DNA from: Meconema thalassinum
Taxonomy: Eukaryota; Arthropoda; Insecta; Orthoptera; Tettigoniidae
Assembly (NCBI GenBank): GCA_946902985.2
Contig: OX336388.2
Coordinates: 1,210,216,609 to 1,210,280,608 of the forward strand
Reading direction: 5' to 3'
Length of the DNA: 64,000 nt
Of the stretch, positions 21,601 to 30,875 are shown piece after piece. The first letter of the stretch is position 1, and every line of letters begins with the position of its first letter. The translations under genes were made by a program, and so were the position numbers. The notes below the pieces were generated by a model, which did not search any database, was not told the origin of the DNA, and saw only the letters and a program-made list of their open reading frames with translations.

Positions 21601-23829
21601 CCAGTAACGATTAGGCTGAAACTGTTAATTCAAGAGTTATGGACCAGAAAGTTGGGATGGGACGAGCCTATCGACAAAGATACTCGACGGCGGTTGGAGA
21701 AGTGGCTAAAGGACTTGCCTCACTTAAGAGAAATTGAGGCGATACGTCACCTTGGCAATGAGGAGGACATCTCACTACACGTATTTTGTGATGGAAGTCA
21801 AAACGCATATGCAGCTGTTGTCTTTATCAGGAGCAGTTATCAGGGAGAGGCACATCTTCGGTTAGCAGTAGCTAAAGCAAGAGTAACACCGCTTAAGCCC
21901 CTGACCATCCCTCAAGTGGAATTATTAGGAACTCTTATTGGAGCGCGTCTGCTGAAATCAGTTCAAGAAAGTCTAGGTTGGAAAGAAGTAGCTGTTTATT
22001 GTTGGACCGACTCAAGTACTGTACTAGCCTGGATTCTTGGCAACGGAGACAAGACAGTATTTGTTAGGAACCGAGTGAAGGAGATAAGGGAGCTCACTGA
22101 TGCACGAAGCTGGAGACACATATCAGGGGATTTGAACCCCGCAGACCTACCCTCAAGAGGATGTACTGTCGCACAACTAATCGAATCCAAATGGTGGGAA
22201 GGGCCTAAGTGGCTTGTTGAAGGAGAAGAAAACTGGCCTGAATCTTCTATACGCTATGAAGTGGTAAACGAACATAACCTTATTGCCATCACTCATAATA
22301 CGACATGGCTGTATCACCGGTTCAGTAAATATGAACAAATTGTGCGGATGGTGGGATGGATCTACAGATTTCTCAACAACTGTCGACGCAATGAAGTTAA
22401 AAGAAGTGGTCCGTTATCGACAAATGAGGTGGCTACAGCCGAAGACAAAATTGTTTTGTTCATTCAAAAAGAGTCCTTCGAATTCCCAGACGATCAGAGA
22501 CTTAAGAGCTTTGAAGTATTCCAAGATCAAAAGGGCATAATTAGACTCAAGACACGGATAGTCGAACGTGTGGATAAGGGTCCGTTCAAACTACCAGCCG
22601 TGCTACCTTCCGAACATCCGTTGGTCAAGAGGTATGCAGAAGAAGTGCATTGTAAAAACAATCACCCCGGTCCAGCAACTCTCCTAGGTTTGTTACGCGA
22701 GAGATTCTGGATCCTTAAAGGACGCCAGTTGGCGAAGGGAACAGTCAAGAGATGTGTTGTTTGCCGACGTTTTCAAGCAAAAAACTTAGACACTCAGTCT
22801 CCTCCTTTGCCAGATCTTCAAGTTAACGATGCGGCCATATTCGAAGTCATTGGAATAGATTTGGCAGGACCCTTGTATATTCGTGATTCATCGAAGACAT
22901 GGGTTGCTCTATTCACTTGTGCTTGCTACCGAGCTGTACATCTGGAACTAGTTCCGTCTCTGTCAACTGAAGCATTCATAAGAGCACTGAGGCGTTTTAT
23001 CGCACGGCGTGGTCGACCTAAAGTGATCATCTGTGATAATGGAACAAATTTTCGAGGAACGTGTAATGCTCTTGAAAGGTTAGACTGGGAGAAAATCGTT
23101 ACCTACGGCACTGGAGAACGCATAATTTGGAGGTTCAATCCGCCTACGGCGTCGTGGTGGGGAGGCTTCTGGGAACGATTGGTGAGCCTGGTGAAGCAAA
23201 TTTTACGGAAGACATTGGGGAAGGCTTCATTGTCTTGGGATGAGCTTCAGACCATACTTATTGACTGTGAAGCAGTGATTAATGCAAGACCATTGACTTA
23301 TACGGCAGAAGATAATAGAGATCCTATTCCATTGACCCCATCCATGCTACTGCAAGAAGTACGAGAGACAGGAGTTCCTTACCTGGACTGCATTAAGTCA
23401 GCAAGCATCACTCGGAAAATTCGGTATCTGCAAAGACTGAGAGAAGAGCTAAGAAGACGCTTCCGATCAGAATATCTGGGGCAGTTAACCTGGACCAAGC
23501 GGCGCGAAACTAGAAAGCCTATAATTGGAGAGGTGGTTATAATAGGATCGGACAATCGGAAGAGAATAGATTGGCCTTTGGCAAGAATTGAGCAGCTCAT
23601 TCCAGGGCGAGATGGAAGAGTCCGGGTGGTTCAACTAAAGACTAGCAGTGGTACTGTTGTACGTCCTATACAGAGAGTCTACCCCTTGGAGGTCCAGTCC
23701 TGCACCGAGAGTTACCAAGAAAAAACCCACTTCATGGACGATGATGACAAGGATGTGTCCAAATCCCCTGAAGAATTGAGGACAAGAGCAGGAAGAAAAG
23801 TGGCCCCTCCTAAAAGACTAGATCTTTGA
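18616..23829 (+). CDS. gag-pol: BEL/Pao Gag-Pol polyprotein, intact
   Basis: 1737 codons from the first ATG after the primer site. In order: Gag-like region with a DUF1759-type block (LPKLELNKYDG, residues about 125-290); zinc knuckles at about 345-410 (CVFCKG, CFSCTKAGHSAQQC, CVICRGRHVPLLC); aspartic protease with LLIDSGS (Asp479); reverse transcriptase with VRPVFDAS (about 773), ITADIKKAF (Asp818) and YVDN (899-902, in place of YVDD); RNase H with Asp1059, Asp1132 and Asp1177; integrase with an HHCC zinc site (His1345, His1350, Cys1380, Cys1383) and a D,D,E core (Asp1415, Asp1474, Glu1520; spacings 58 and 45); then a C-terminal DUF5641-like block ending RPIQRVYPLE. It would copy the element in capsid-like particles and insert it into DNA. 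No stop or frameshift is seen. The YVDN variant occurs in other BEL/Pao elements as far as I recall, so it need not be inactivating. Confidence 0.97.
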   Translation: MAGTQITKRRAVIRTLFTKACSALDELLTQRDADLQLISARLLVLEERRHELSELDSQICENICAETKEEEIEEVLMAEMEKAEEYTLRYHSIKGKASDLITRNSAAHTSSSCVGDRSGNEISLRLPKLELNKYDGEIAGWISFWSQFSQIDECQSLSKEEKFQYLIQATKENSRARAVVVSFPPSGENYGKAIQTLKDRFGRNDLLIEYYVRELLSLVMERKTVKISILYDKLETQLRALESLNVFSNNYAALLFPLIESCLPADILKVWQRSNEPNRTLKEQMDNLMLFLKREVEGEERVAMANNQSLSYNQAKSPGKSHDMDKVNFASAIDLASLSIESDTQKCVFCKGVNHCSTECLHAQKMSLENRKDVLYKDKRCFSCTKAGHSAQQCRARCVICRGRHVPLLCPAVQKYQAEEKGCVEGKNSEIKREEVSLFNTSSIDSNLSVSSQTEVYLQTLLVYVKNGDKIRKARLLIDSGSQRSYISSSLAEEMNYSPIGEESIIHSLFGGKPTGVVKHRCYKVHLLSLNNDFACNFVALDQRTITATIPSVEVRKEVREELLREHIPMCRDSVAPIDILIGSDIAGKLWTGKIKSLPSGLVAIETCLGWTVTGKKKVVDTVGKKELAKHASIANAVTALSITQLPVSDLWKMETIGITDPVENTTKEEKRMSALRYFKNTVAFVDGRYEVRLPWGRDAPDLPTNRGIAEGRLIRMTRKLKAKPGLYEEYDTILRDWVKEGIVEMARDLSTGHYLPHRPVLKENSTTTKVRPVFDASAKERGLPSLNDCLEEGPNLIEIIPELLLRFRQRKIGITADIKKAFLQISVHPEERDYLKFLWYGNNSEKDLQVLRHARVVFGVTSSPFLLGAVIGYHLEKYMESTDPKEAKIASSLKNNFYVDNLVTSLDRAEEVEEFVYLSRTIMARAGFDLRGWESTGDGSSQESSLLGIRWNRQDDTLKINMDWWERSCEIGDLTKRTILSIIHRIFDPIGLTIPVTIRLKLLIQELWTRKLGWDEPIDKDTRRRLEKWLKDLPHLREIEAIRHLGNEEDISLHVFCDGSQNAYAAVVFIRSSYQGEAHLRLAVAKARVTPLKPLTIPQVELLGTLIGARLLKSVQESLGWKEVAVYCWTDSSTVLAWILGNGDKTVFVRNRVKEIRELTDARSWRHISGDLNPADLPSRGCTVAQLIESKWWEGPKWLVEGEENWPESSIRYEVVNEHNLIAITHNTTWLYHRFSKYEQIVRMVGWIYRFLNNCRRNEVKRSGPLSTNEVATAEDKIVLFIQKESFEFPDDQRLKSFEVFQDQKGIIRLKTRIVERVDKGPFKLPAVLPSEHPLVKRYAEEVHCKNNHPGPATLLGLLRERFWILKGRQLAKGTVKRCVVCRRFQAKNLDTQSPPLPDLQVNDAAIFEVIGIDLAGPLYIRDSSKTWVALFTCACYRAVHLELVPSLSTEAFIRALRRFIARRGRPKVIICDNGTNFRGTCNALERLDWEKIVTYGTGERIIWRFNPPTASWWGGFWERLVSLVKQILRKTLGKASLSWDELQTILIDCEAVINARPLTYTAEDNRDPIPLTPSMLLQEVRETGVPYLDCIKSASITRKIRYLQRLREELRRRFRSEYLGQLTWTKRRETRKPIIGEVVIIGSDNRKRIDWPLARIEQLIPGRDGRVRVVQLKTSSGTVVRPIQRVYPLEVQSCTESYQEKTHFMDDDDKDVSKSPEELRTRAGRKVAPPKRLDL

Positions 23830-23933
23830 TTTCATGTTACAGAGGAGAAGGAATTCAGTTGACATACATTGTACACCTGTTTGACACTTTGATAATTTCC
23901 AATTTTGAGAAAATTGTAAATTAGGTGGGAGTA
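23830..23933 (+). promoter_or_regulatory. 3' untranslated region with polypurine tract
   Basis: AGGTGGGAG at about 23923-23931, two bases before the 3' LTR, is the likely plus-strand primer. Just upstream TTTTGAGAAAATTGTAAATT partly repeats the LTR start, a short direct duplication of about 16 bp. Confidence 0.75.
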
Positions 23934-24111
23934 TGTTGAGAAAATTGTAAATGTTAAGGTTGGTAACGTTTCGTTCCTATGTACAAAACTCTTTGGTTTT
24001 ACTATTCTGTGAATTGGTGTTAGCATATTTGTTTGTGAATAAAAGTTGGTTAGAAATCTTTGAATCTCAATAAAGTGTTCCAGATAATGTGTAGTTACAA
24101 CTAAAAGAACA
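23934..24111 (+). repeat. 3' LTR of the BEL/Pao element
   Basis: 178 bp, same sequence as the 5' LTR by eye; followed by the target duplication ACCTT. Confidence 0.97.
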
Positions 24112-24410
24112 ACCTTTGATTTATCTAAGATCGTCAACATTGCAAGCACTGCAGTTCTCAAAATACGTCTTTAATCCTGCTTCTTAGAGCAGTATACCTC
24201 TCACATCTGATTACTGCATTATGTTAAAATACATTTTTTTAGTTCAATTATAACATCAGGACTATAGCTGACAACCTGCCTACTTTAATAGCATTTCTTG
24301 TATATGGTGTTTGTTTTTCGGGCTGATAGTCCGTATGCACTCATTTGTATATTTTTTTTTCCATTATCATTAGTATTATTATTAATATTATTGTATTATT
24401 ACTCGGGAGT
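24112..24410. other. Right flank of the BEL/Pao insertion
   Basis: No gene recognised; AT-rich, with ATT repeats near 24360-24400. Confidence 0.5.
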
Positions 24411-24964
24411 GCTTTCTACCAACAGGTACGGGGACTAGTATGGAACAAGGATATACCAATTAAAGCTAAAGAAGTTATGTACAAAGCATATTATGTTCCT
24501 ATAATGACATATGCAGCAGAAACTTGGACAATGACTAAGAGGGATGGGAGCAGAGTACAGGCAGCTGAGATGAGATTCCTGAGAAGTATTGTCCAGAAAA
24601 CGAGGAGAGACAGAGTGAGAAATGAAGATATACGGAAAGAACTGGGAGTACAGAAACTAAATTACAAACTGGAGCAAAACAGATTGAGATGGTTTGAACA
24701 TGTCAAACGGATGAATGAAGTAAAACTACCAAGACGAGTACTGGAACTGGAACGACGGATGACAGGGAAGAGAGGATGAGGAAGACCAAGAATGCGTTGG
24801 ATGGACTCGGTGAAGTATAGCATTAGAAAACGGAACTTGTATTGGAACACCGTGTCGGAAGAGGAATGATGGAACGACAGAACAAAGTGGAGAGGAACCA
24901 TATTTGCCCCCACCCAGTGTCAGCTGGAGAAAGGGCAATGAAGATGATGATGATGATGATGATG
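24411..24964 (+). pseudogene. LINE 3' end: reverse transcriptase C-terminus with (GAT)n tail
   Basis: The frame starting near 24420 encodes the segment after the RT catalytic core: VMYKAYYVPIMTYAAETWTM, MRFLRSIVQKTRRDRVRN and RLRWFEHVKRM. Past a stop at 24777-24779 the same frame continues with RPRMRWMDSVKYSIRKRNLYW. It ends in (GAT)n at about 24940-24963. The WFGH..RM block and the short tandem 3' tail are typical of RTE-like LINEs. It is 5' truncated and a different subfamily from 14336-18221. Confidence 0.85.
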
Positions 24965-25309
24965 TATTAATACTGTCTTTTTGTTACTATAGCCTAATTG
25001 TTATTATTATTATTTGTGAATGAAAGTGAAATGTTCTATTCTATAAGCCCTAATCTTATTTTATGTAGGGCGCTACTGTAAAGGAGCTCTTAAGCTCTAA
25101 GTGTAGCCGTCAAAATAAAATTAATCAATCAATCTTTCAGAAGTGTTGAAATTGTTAGGGATTCACCGCTCACCAGGCACACTGTAACCGATTGCATGAC
25201 TAATGCAGATAAGATGCATTTACGTGTGGACAGTCGAGTCGAATCAGTATCTTTTGTGTTACTTATAATACAGGGATGCCCAATTATTGTTGCTGTAGAT
25301 TATAAAGTA
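24965..25309. other. No recognisable feature
   Basis: AT-rich with short ATT runs near 25000 and a TTAATCAATCAATC stretch near 25120. No supported gene. Confidence 0.5.
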
Positions 25310-25510
25310 CTATAGTATTTCACAAAATGATAACATTTCTGACTGTCAGAACTTGTAATAAAATCACTATAATTCTGGTTCGTGCAATAGAATTTGAATT
25401 GAAGAATGGATATCAGGGGAGCTTGTGCTCGCGAGCACGTTTTGCCTCGTATGACGAGAGCACCAAATTTCATTTGAGGAGCACCAGGTTTAGATCGTCT
25501 GGGTTAGAAT
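25310..25510 (-). repeat. Interspersed repeat R2, minus copy
   Basis: Reverse-complement homologue of 11395-11610: CTGTCAGAACTTGTAATAAA, ATTCTGGTTCGTGCAATAGA, GAAGAATGGAT, GTGCTCGCGAGCACG and CCTCGTATGACGAGAGCACC. Confidence 0.65.
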
Positions 25511-25687
25511 CTAACTGCTGAGTGACGGGTGGAAATCTCGGTTAGTTCGTTTCATATTTCGAAGGATCTTTTAAGATATACTGTATGTATTTAATCTTTG
25601 CACACTGAGCAGTGCTGAACAGCGATGCTGCACATAGGTTTTACCAGCAATCAGATAAATGTTTCATATCAGTATTTTGCCAAAGTC

Positions 25688-25905
25688 CTAGCCGTGTTGA
25701 AGCACCGGATCCGATGAGAACTCCGCAGTTAAGCGGCATTGGGCGTGGTCGGAACTTGGATGGTATGCCGGTTCTAGGCACTGGGCACTGTCGGCCAACA
25801 TATGGAGGAGTGGAAAGGCTCTGGTCACCCTACCGCACGTAAACTTTGGCTGGAGGTAGCCTCTTTGGAGGCTCGGACCTGCCTTCGGGCAGAATACCAA
25901 TTACA
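25688..25905 (+). mobile_element. 5S rRNA-derived SINE (SINE3-like)
   Basis: Bases 25688-25800 read like 5S rRNA: CACCGGATCCGATGAGAACT, CCGCAGTTAAGCGGCATTGG, GCGTGGTCGGAACTTGGATGG (split here by the line), and the 3' strand CTGTCGGCCAACA. The internal A-box and C-box regions used by TFIIIA are recognisable but altered. About 100 bp of unrelated body follows (GGAGGTAGCCTCTTTGGAGG, GCCTTCGGGCAGAATACCAA). The 5' third of 5S is degraded. A 5S head on a non-5S body means a SINE rather than a 5S gene. Confidence 0.72.
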
Positions 25906-26084
25906 TTTAAATCAGTATTTAGGTAACTGTACTAAAGTGTTTGCATGTCTTAACATGTTAACTAAATAGTACTAACAACGCAAACACAATATTTATAGGA
26001 GTGCTATAAACTAACTGAACACAAGTGTCATATTATAACTAAACAATGGAATATTCCTTGTTGTACGTAAGTAGCCTACAGCAT

Positions 26085-26640
26085 GACATTAATAACCGAA
26101 CTCAAAAAACAGCTCAGTTCTATCAAGTTCGGAATCTTCTCTGGAACGAAGAAGTTCCCCTACGATCAAAACAGATCCTCTGTCAATGATACTTCACCCC
26201 CATAATAACATATGGTTTAGAAACCTGCGCAACAACTAAACACATGATTAGCAAACTGCAAGCCGCAGAAAAGAAGTTCCTGCAAACTATGGTCCAGAAA
26301 AACAAGGAAGGGCAGAGGAGGGAATGAAAGAACAAGGGAAGAAGCAGGTGTGTACCCATCCTTGAATGAAAGAGTGACACGGGCTCGTTTGAAATGGTTT
26401 GGCCATGTCAAATGAATTGACAATAGTAGGACAGCAAACCATTGGCTTCAGACAGCAGTGGTTGGAAAAAGACTGAGTGGAATACCTATGAAAGGATGGC
26501 TGGACCAAGTGAAAGAGGATATAGGAACAGCAGGAGTCAACTGGGATACAGTCCTGAGAAAAGAGTGGTACATGGACAGACGGAAGTGGAGAGCACTCCT
26601 ATACCACATCCGGACATCTGAAATGAATAACCGATGGTGA
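26085..26640 (+). pseudogene. Degenerate LINE reverse transcriptase C-terminus
   Basis: Same region as 24411-24780, more decayed: TQKTAQFYQVRNLLWNEEV near 26105, PIITYGLETCATTK near 26203, KLQAAEKKFLQTMVQKNK near 26250, then frame changes and stops, and a final frame 26458-26640 ending RKWRALLYHIRTSEMNNRW. 5' truncated; no clear tail. Confidence 0.75.
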
Positions 26641-26684
26641 GATGAAGTGTTATATCCGTCATATCGAAGAATGGTATGGCGTCC

Positions 26685-26860
26685 TAAACCTGGTGCTCTT
26701 TAAATGTAATTTAGTGCTCACATTATACAATCCAAAATGTGCTCACGAGCTGACACAAGTTCGCCTGAGATCCATTCTTCAATTCGAATTCTGTTGCATG
26801 AACCGGAATAATAGTGCTTTCATTACATGTTTTGACACTCAGAAATAAATTGTATCGTCT
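26685..26860 (+). repeat. Interspersed repeat R2, plus copy
   Basis: Matches 11395-11610: CCTGGTGCTCTTTAAAT, GTGCTCACGAGCTGACAC, GAGATCCATTCTTCAATTCG, GTTGCATGAACCGGAATAAT and TTTTGACACTCAGAAAT. Confidence 0.65.
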
Positions 26861-26879
26861 TGTGAAATTTAAATATAAA

Positions 26880-27212
26880 TAGATAGCCTCCGTGGCTTAG
26901 GCGGCAGCACGCCGGCCTCTCACCGCTGGGTCCGTGATTCAAATCTCAGTCACTTCATGTGAGATTTGTGCTGGACAAAGCGGTGGAAGACAGGTTTTTC
27001 TCCGGGTGCTCCGGTTTTCCCTGTCACAATTTCATTCCAGAAACACTCTCCACTTCATTTAATTTCATCTGTCATTCATTTAATCATTGCCCCAGAGGAG
27101 TGCGCCTGGCCTCGGCTGCCGGCACAGTTCATATCCTCGCCGCTAGATGGGGGCTTCATTCATTCCCTGACCCGGTCGGTCGACTGGAAGCAGGGTGTGG
27201 ATTTTCATTTTC
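26880..27212 (+). mobile_element. tRNA-derived SINE, family 1, full-length
   Basis: Complete head (AGCCTCCGTGGCTTAGGCGG, B box GTGATTCAAATCTCAG) and body to GGGTGTGGATTTTCATTTTC. AAATATAAA flanks it at 26871-26879 and 27213-27221, a 9-bp target duplication. Confidence 0.92.
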
Positions 27213-27238
27213 AAATATAAACAATATACATAATTGGG

Positions 27239-27565
27239 ACATGAACGACAAAAGACTAACCAAACATATATTTGGTTACCACTACAGCGTGGCTTAAAGA
27301 GACAAATAGGGATATGGAAAGATTCAACATCTCAGAGGAGCAATTGTTACATTTAGAAATACAGTGAAAAATTTGAAAGGGGCTCCAGCTGCAGAAAGAA
27401 AGAAGAAGAACGGATGAGCCTGGACATTAAGAACAGCGGAAGCAGCCCAGCGAACACAAGAAGGAATACTGGGCACAGAGGAAACTCTCTACGAGTAAAA
27501 GGAAATAAAGTTGTAGCGTGATCCTAAATGTGGTCAATTAGCTGGTAAAATAATAATAATAATGA
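27239..27565 (+). pseudogene. LINE 3'-terminal fragment with (AAT)n tail
   Basis: Broken frames read NDKRLTKHIFGY, WLKETNRDMERFNISEEQL and GLQLQKERRRTDEPG, then a basic end (EYWAQRKLSTSKRK). This matches the C-terminus of the LINE frames at 17400-17735 and 57571-58326. It ends in AATAATAATAATAAT at about 27549-27562. At least two frame changes. Confidence 0.75.
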
Positions 27566-28077
27566 AATGTTTTGTGTAGACTGCTTGTGTGGTTGAAACA
27601 ACAGGAAGCGGAGCTAGTTCGACAAACGATTGGTATCGAACAGCACCACACAGTGGTTGGGGGAAACATTAAATAGTCCGTTTATTCCGGCAGAACTGGC
27701 GGCATCAAAGCGCGTCCTCCCCCACCTGATCGGAGAAGACAGGCGGTGAATCATGGGTCATTAATTATTGCACGGGTTGTTAAGTCTGACATTGTGGTCG
27801 GATTGATGGTAAGTTAGGGATCATGCCAAGTCTTTTGTTCGGGGTGGTTGCAGTGAGAACTGTGGTCAACGCTTAACTCACAGGTTTAACATGAGTAAAT
27901 GATGTTCATTTTGTGTGTCAACATAGAGATACTTAGTTGTTGTAGGCGCCATTTGGAGCGCTGTGAATCAAACTACTGTGGTCCATCTTCTCCACCACCT
28001 ATAGGAATGACTCACTTTCTAGAACAATTGCCTGAATGAAAAGCTTCATTGCTCGAATCTCTGTCTCATAATCACTA
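27566..28077. other. No recognisable feature
   Basis: No gene, terminal repeat or known repeat recognised. Confidence 0.5.
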
Positions 28078-28530
28078 ATTGGTAACCAGCTGCGTAGCCG
28101 AGGGCTTTAAGTTTCGGTACACGGCTGCAATGGGGAGCTGCAAGTGCGGATCTCCGAGGTTTGATCTCAGTTGTGACAGCCATTTTCCTAAGTGTAGATT
28201 TTCCCCATTAATTTTGCTCCCCCTCTCCCCCCTATCCCCCCTCTGCCCTTAATACAAGTCCCGGGGCACCTACACCAATCCTTGTCCACAAAGATTATCA
28301 TCGCCACACTAGAAAAGAATGTGATCAACCCACCAAAATGCACTGGGCTGATGATCAAGCTGTCTCAAACTCCCCCAAAGTAACAACTCCATTTTGCTGT
28401 CCCGAATGTTTTTCTTTTCAGCCAGTCACCCCATCTTCAAATTTAAAAATCATTTCAGACACTCTCTAATGGGGACAGATAACCTGAATGTTCCGCCCCA
28501 TAAACAACAATCATCATCCAATAATATGTT
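28078..28530 (+). mobile_element. Possible tRNA-derived SINE
   Basis: GCTGCGTAGCCGAGGGC (A-box-like) and CCGAGGTTTGATCTCAG (B-box-like) lie about 60 bp apart, followed by a C-rich body. No target duplication and no second copy seen, so tentative. Confidence 0.4.
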
Positions 28531-29394
28531 CACCAAGCAGAGTCATGATGACCACAGATAATAGTACAGTCATTGGAAATTAAAAAATTAATTTACTGTG
28601 CTGCATGACTCACCTCAGCTTAATGGAATGTAAGAAAGGTGATCTACAATATCTGTTTGCTTTTCGCGAATATATTAAGTACTTGATGACATTCCTCGTT
28701 CGGGTGTGAATGCTCATTTGACCGTCAAATGCTCCTCTCATGTTTATGTAAGCCACTACAGGGAAATAATTTATATTTCCATCAACTCATTCTTTTTAAT
28801 ATTTTATAGAACCAATCATAAGTTACGTAAAACGTGGATTTCGGCTTTTGCCAAGGCCTATTCTAAAATCTCATTCGAGAATGTTACAGTGTCTACCTTA
28901 TGCTTCACACACATGTTCAAGACTGACTGTGTGCCAAGATGGCGGACTTGCCCTGTGCTTTCATTGTCCTGTTAGATGGCAAGTCCTTATTGGTCGCCTT
29001 AGTCCTTCCGATAATCACGTTGCGGATTGCCAGTCCTTTGGTCTGCCTATACTTATAACATTCTACCCTGCTATATAATGCCAAGCTTCTTGAGGCTTGG
29101 TATCTTGTTCCATCGACGACCTTAACATAGGGTCCACTTGTTGACACCAGGCATTCCTTGACTGACGCCAGTCTCATGACGGCCACTGCCGCCTCTATCC
29201 AGCTACGCATCTAACATCAATGTCTACTGGTGGAAATTAGATCAATCTGAGCTAGCTAACCCATAAGTTTGAATGAGATGGCCATTCTTGGTCTCGATTT
29301 CACCTACTATTCAGAATTTCGAAACATCGGCATCTCCCGAATATTTAAGATACGTGAATGTGTTCTTCTTCTTCAGCTGAAGTAGTGCTTGCCA
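28531..29394. other. No recognisable gene
   Basis: Short frames at 28706-28975 and 28848-29078 carry no domain. A hairpin, CCAAGCTTCTTGAGGCTTGG, sits near 29082. Confidence 0.45.
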
Positions 29395-29770
29395 CGGTGG
29401 GTGAGTGGTTATAGTGTCGGACTACCAACCCCAAGATTGCAGGTTCGCCCCTGGCCATGGTAAGTGATTTTTGAAAGGCGACAAAAATCACGATACTCAT
29501 GCCATACGTTGTTGGCATGTTAAAGAACCCATTTGAATTCAGTAGGCCGTGTTCAATGGCAAAATTAATCTCGGGATTTTCCGCCAACACAAAGTTCCTC
29601 CATTCTCTACTTGAAAGCGCTGTAGGGTCAAGGAGTTTAGATATCTAACCTCCTTGACTTTCATAGCGTTCAAAGGAACGACGAAATTCGACATGCAAGC
29701 TACCCTCTGGGTGTCAATTAACAAAGCTTGCACCAGGCACCCGAGGCCATACGATATTATTATTATTAGG
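29395..29770 (+). mobile_element. tRNA-derived SINE, family 5
   Basis: GTGGGTGAGTGGTTATAGTG (A box) and GCAGGTTCGCCCCTGGC (B box) form a tRNA-like head. The body includes AAAATCACGATACTCATGCC and GTTGGCATGTTAAAGAACCC, and it ends in (ATT)n near 29755. Related to 34200-34515. Confidence 0.75.
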
Positions 29771-30237
29771 CTATCTAACCTCTTAGTACTTAACGTCAAT
29801 CATTCAAGCATTGTTTAGCTTCTCTTCCTTCAAGGGCTTCTGCACAGTCAGTCTCATCCAACTTGGAATCGTATCATTAATTTATTTCTGCATATTAACT
29901 TAGGGCATCTTCCTAATTCGTGCTTCAGCACTGTATATTTTATTCATGGCCATCTAGTGCTCTTTTTTTCAACATGTTTATTACAGTCGTACCTCAAATA
30001 TACCAATTTAAAATGCTTCTAGTCAAGCTAAATTCTTGATTGTAACTTCATTTCATCCATTGTCGATTCATTTCTTAATAAATACTGTAGTACATCTACA
30101 GAGAGTCCAGTTTGTTTGTATCGGAGATCCTCGCGAGTCTGTCTCCCGCCACGCACTTTGCCGTTTTGCGGCGCTCGCGCGGCATTGAGTCATTGAGTAT
30201 AGGAATTTGTACTTAAATTTGTACTTCAATGTGATCC
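29771..30237. other. No recognisable gene
   Basis: Anonymous. A GC-rich patch near 30120-30190 lies just upstream of transposase-like sequence and may belong to that element. Confidence 0.4.
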
Positions 30238-30430
30238 TTGACCAATTCTTTTGATGAACTGACTTACGGAGAGCGATTGTCAACTTATTTGCAACAAGAT
30301 TCTGCCACTGCTCACAATGACGAAGCATCCATGACAGAATTGGGTCGCATTTTTGGTGCTAGGATTGTAAGTCGGAACGTGTGGCCCCCGCGAAGCTATT
30401 TTGATGTAGATTATCCATGCACATTGTTTT
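30238..30430 (+). pseudogene. DDE transposase fragment (Tc1/mariner-like)
   Basis: The frame encodes YGERLSTYLQQDSATAHNDE, then GRIFGARIVSRNVWPPRS. The LQQD.ATAH block carries the second catalytic Asp of many DDE_3-type insect transposases, and the WPPRS block precedes the third acidic residue. After WPPRS the sequence no longer matches (YFDVDYPC), so the third catalytic position is lost. About 50 bp downstream the DNA becomes LINE sequence. Confidence 0.75.
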
Positions 30431-30477
30431 CTCGTACGATATCTGGAGGCCTGCCTTTGATGCAAAAGAACTACGCT

Positions 30478-30868
30478 AGAGTTGGAAAACGGCTCAATTT
30501 CACAGGTTTCCTCCTTCAAATATCTTGGAGAAATCATACTACCATCGGGACTAGACAGCACAGCCAATGTAGAAAGAACCACAAAACTCCATAAGGCGTA
30601 CATACTGACATGGAATTACTGCAACAAAAGAGTCATATCGCTTAATGCAAAATTACGACACTACACGACAGTTGTATTGGCGGAAGCTTTATATGTCTCA
30701 GAAACCGTAAGCCTGAGTGGCCACTCTAAAACTGCAGGCATTGAAAAATATGAATGGAAAATTCTCCGGAAAATGTATGGTCCAACGAGAGAAAATGGAA
30801 GAGAACAGCGGACCTCGACTCCTTCACTGACAGGTTCACTGATGCCGAACGGAAGCGACGCCTGAATT
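30478..30868 (+). pseudogene. Inverted C-terminal piece of LINE B
   Basis: On the plus strand, the frame beginning at 30482 reads SQVSSFKYLGEIILPSGL, LNAKLRHYTTVVLAEALYVS and YEWKILRKMYGPTRENG. It aligns with FKYLGEII..KMLRKILGPIKDNG of the LINE at 14336-18221. The rest of the same kind of LINE lies next to it on the opposite strand (30876-33890), so this piece has been inverted. It breaks off at 30865. Confidence 0.8.
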
Positions 30869-30875
30869 TCTCTGT

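Larger units (their letters stand above)
18305..24111 (+). mobile_element. Complete BEL/Pao LTR retrotransposon
   Basis: A 5807-bp element bounded by 178-bp LTRs (18305-18482, 23934-24111) that begin TGTTG and end AACA and are identical as far as I can read. ACCTT flanks it at 18300-18304 and 24112-24116, a 5-bp target duplication within the 4-6 bp BEL/Pao range. It has a primer binding site, one uninterrupted gag-pol frame and a polypurine tract, and no envelope-like frame. Identical LTRs and an open frame indicate a recent insertion. It lies about 70 bp beyond the end of the disabled LINE. Confidence 0.97.

Noticed and set aside
18947..23600. Numerous 60-117-codon frames on either strand within the BEL/Pao gene
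   Set aside because: They are shadows of the intact 1737-codon frame.
25688..25800. Functional 5S rRNA gene
   Set aside because: The 5' third is degraded, internal control regions are altered, and a SINE-like body follows with no T-run terminator at the 5S end.
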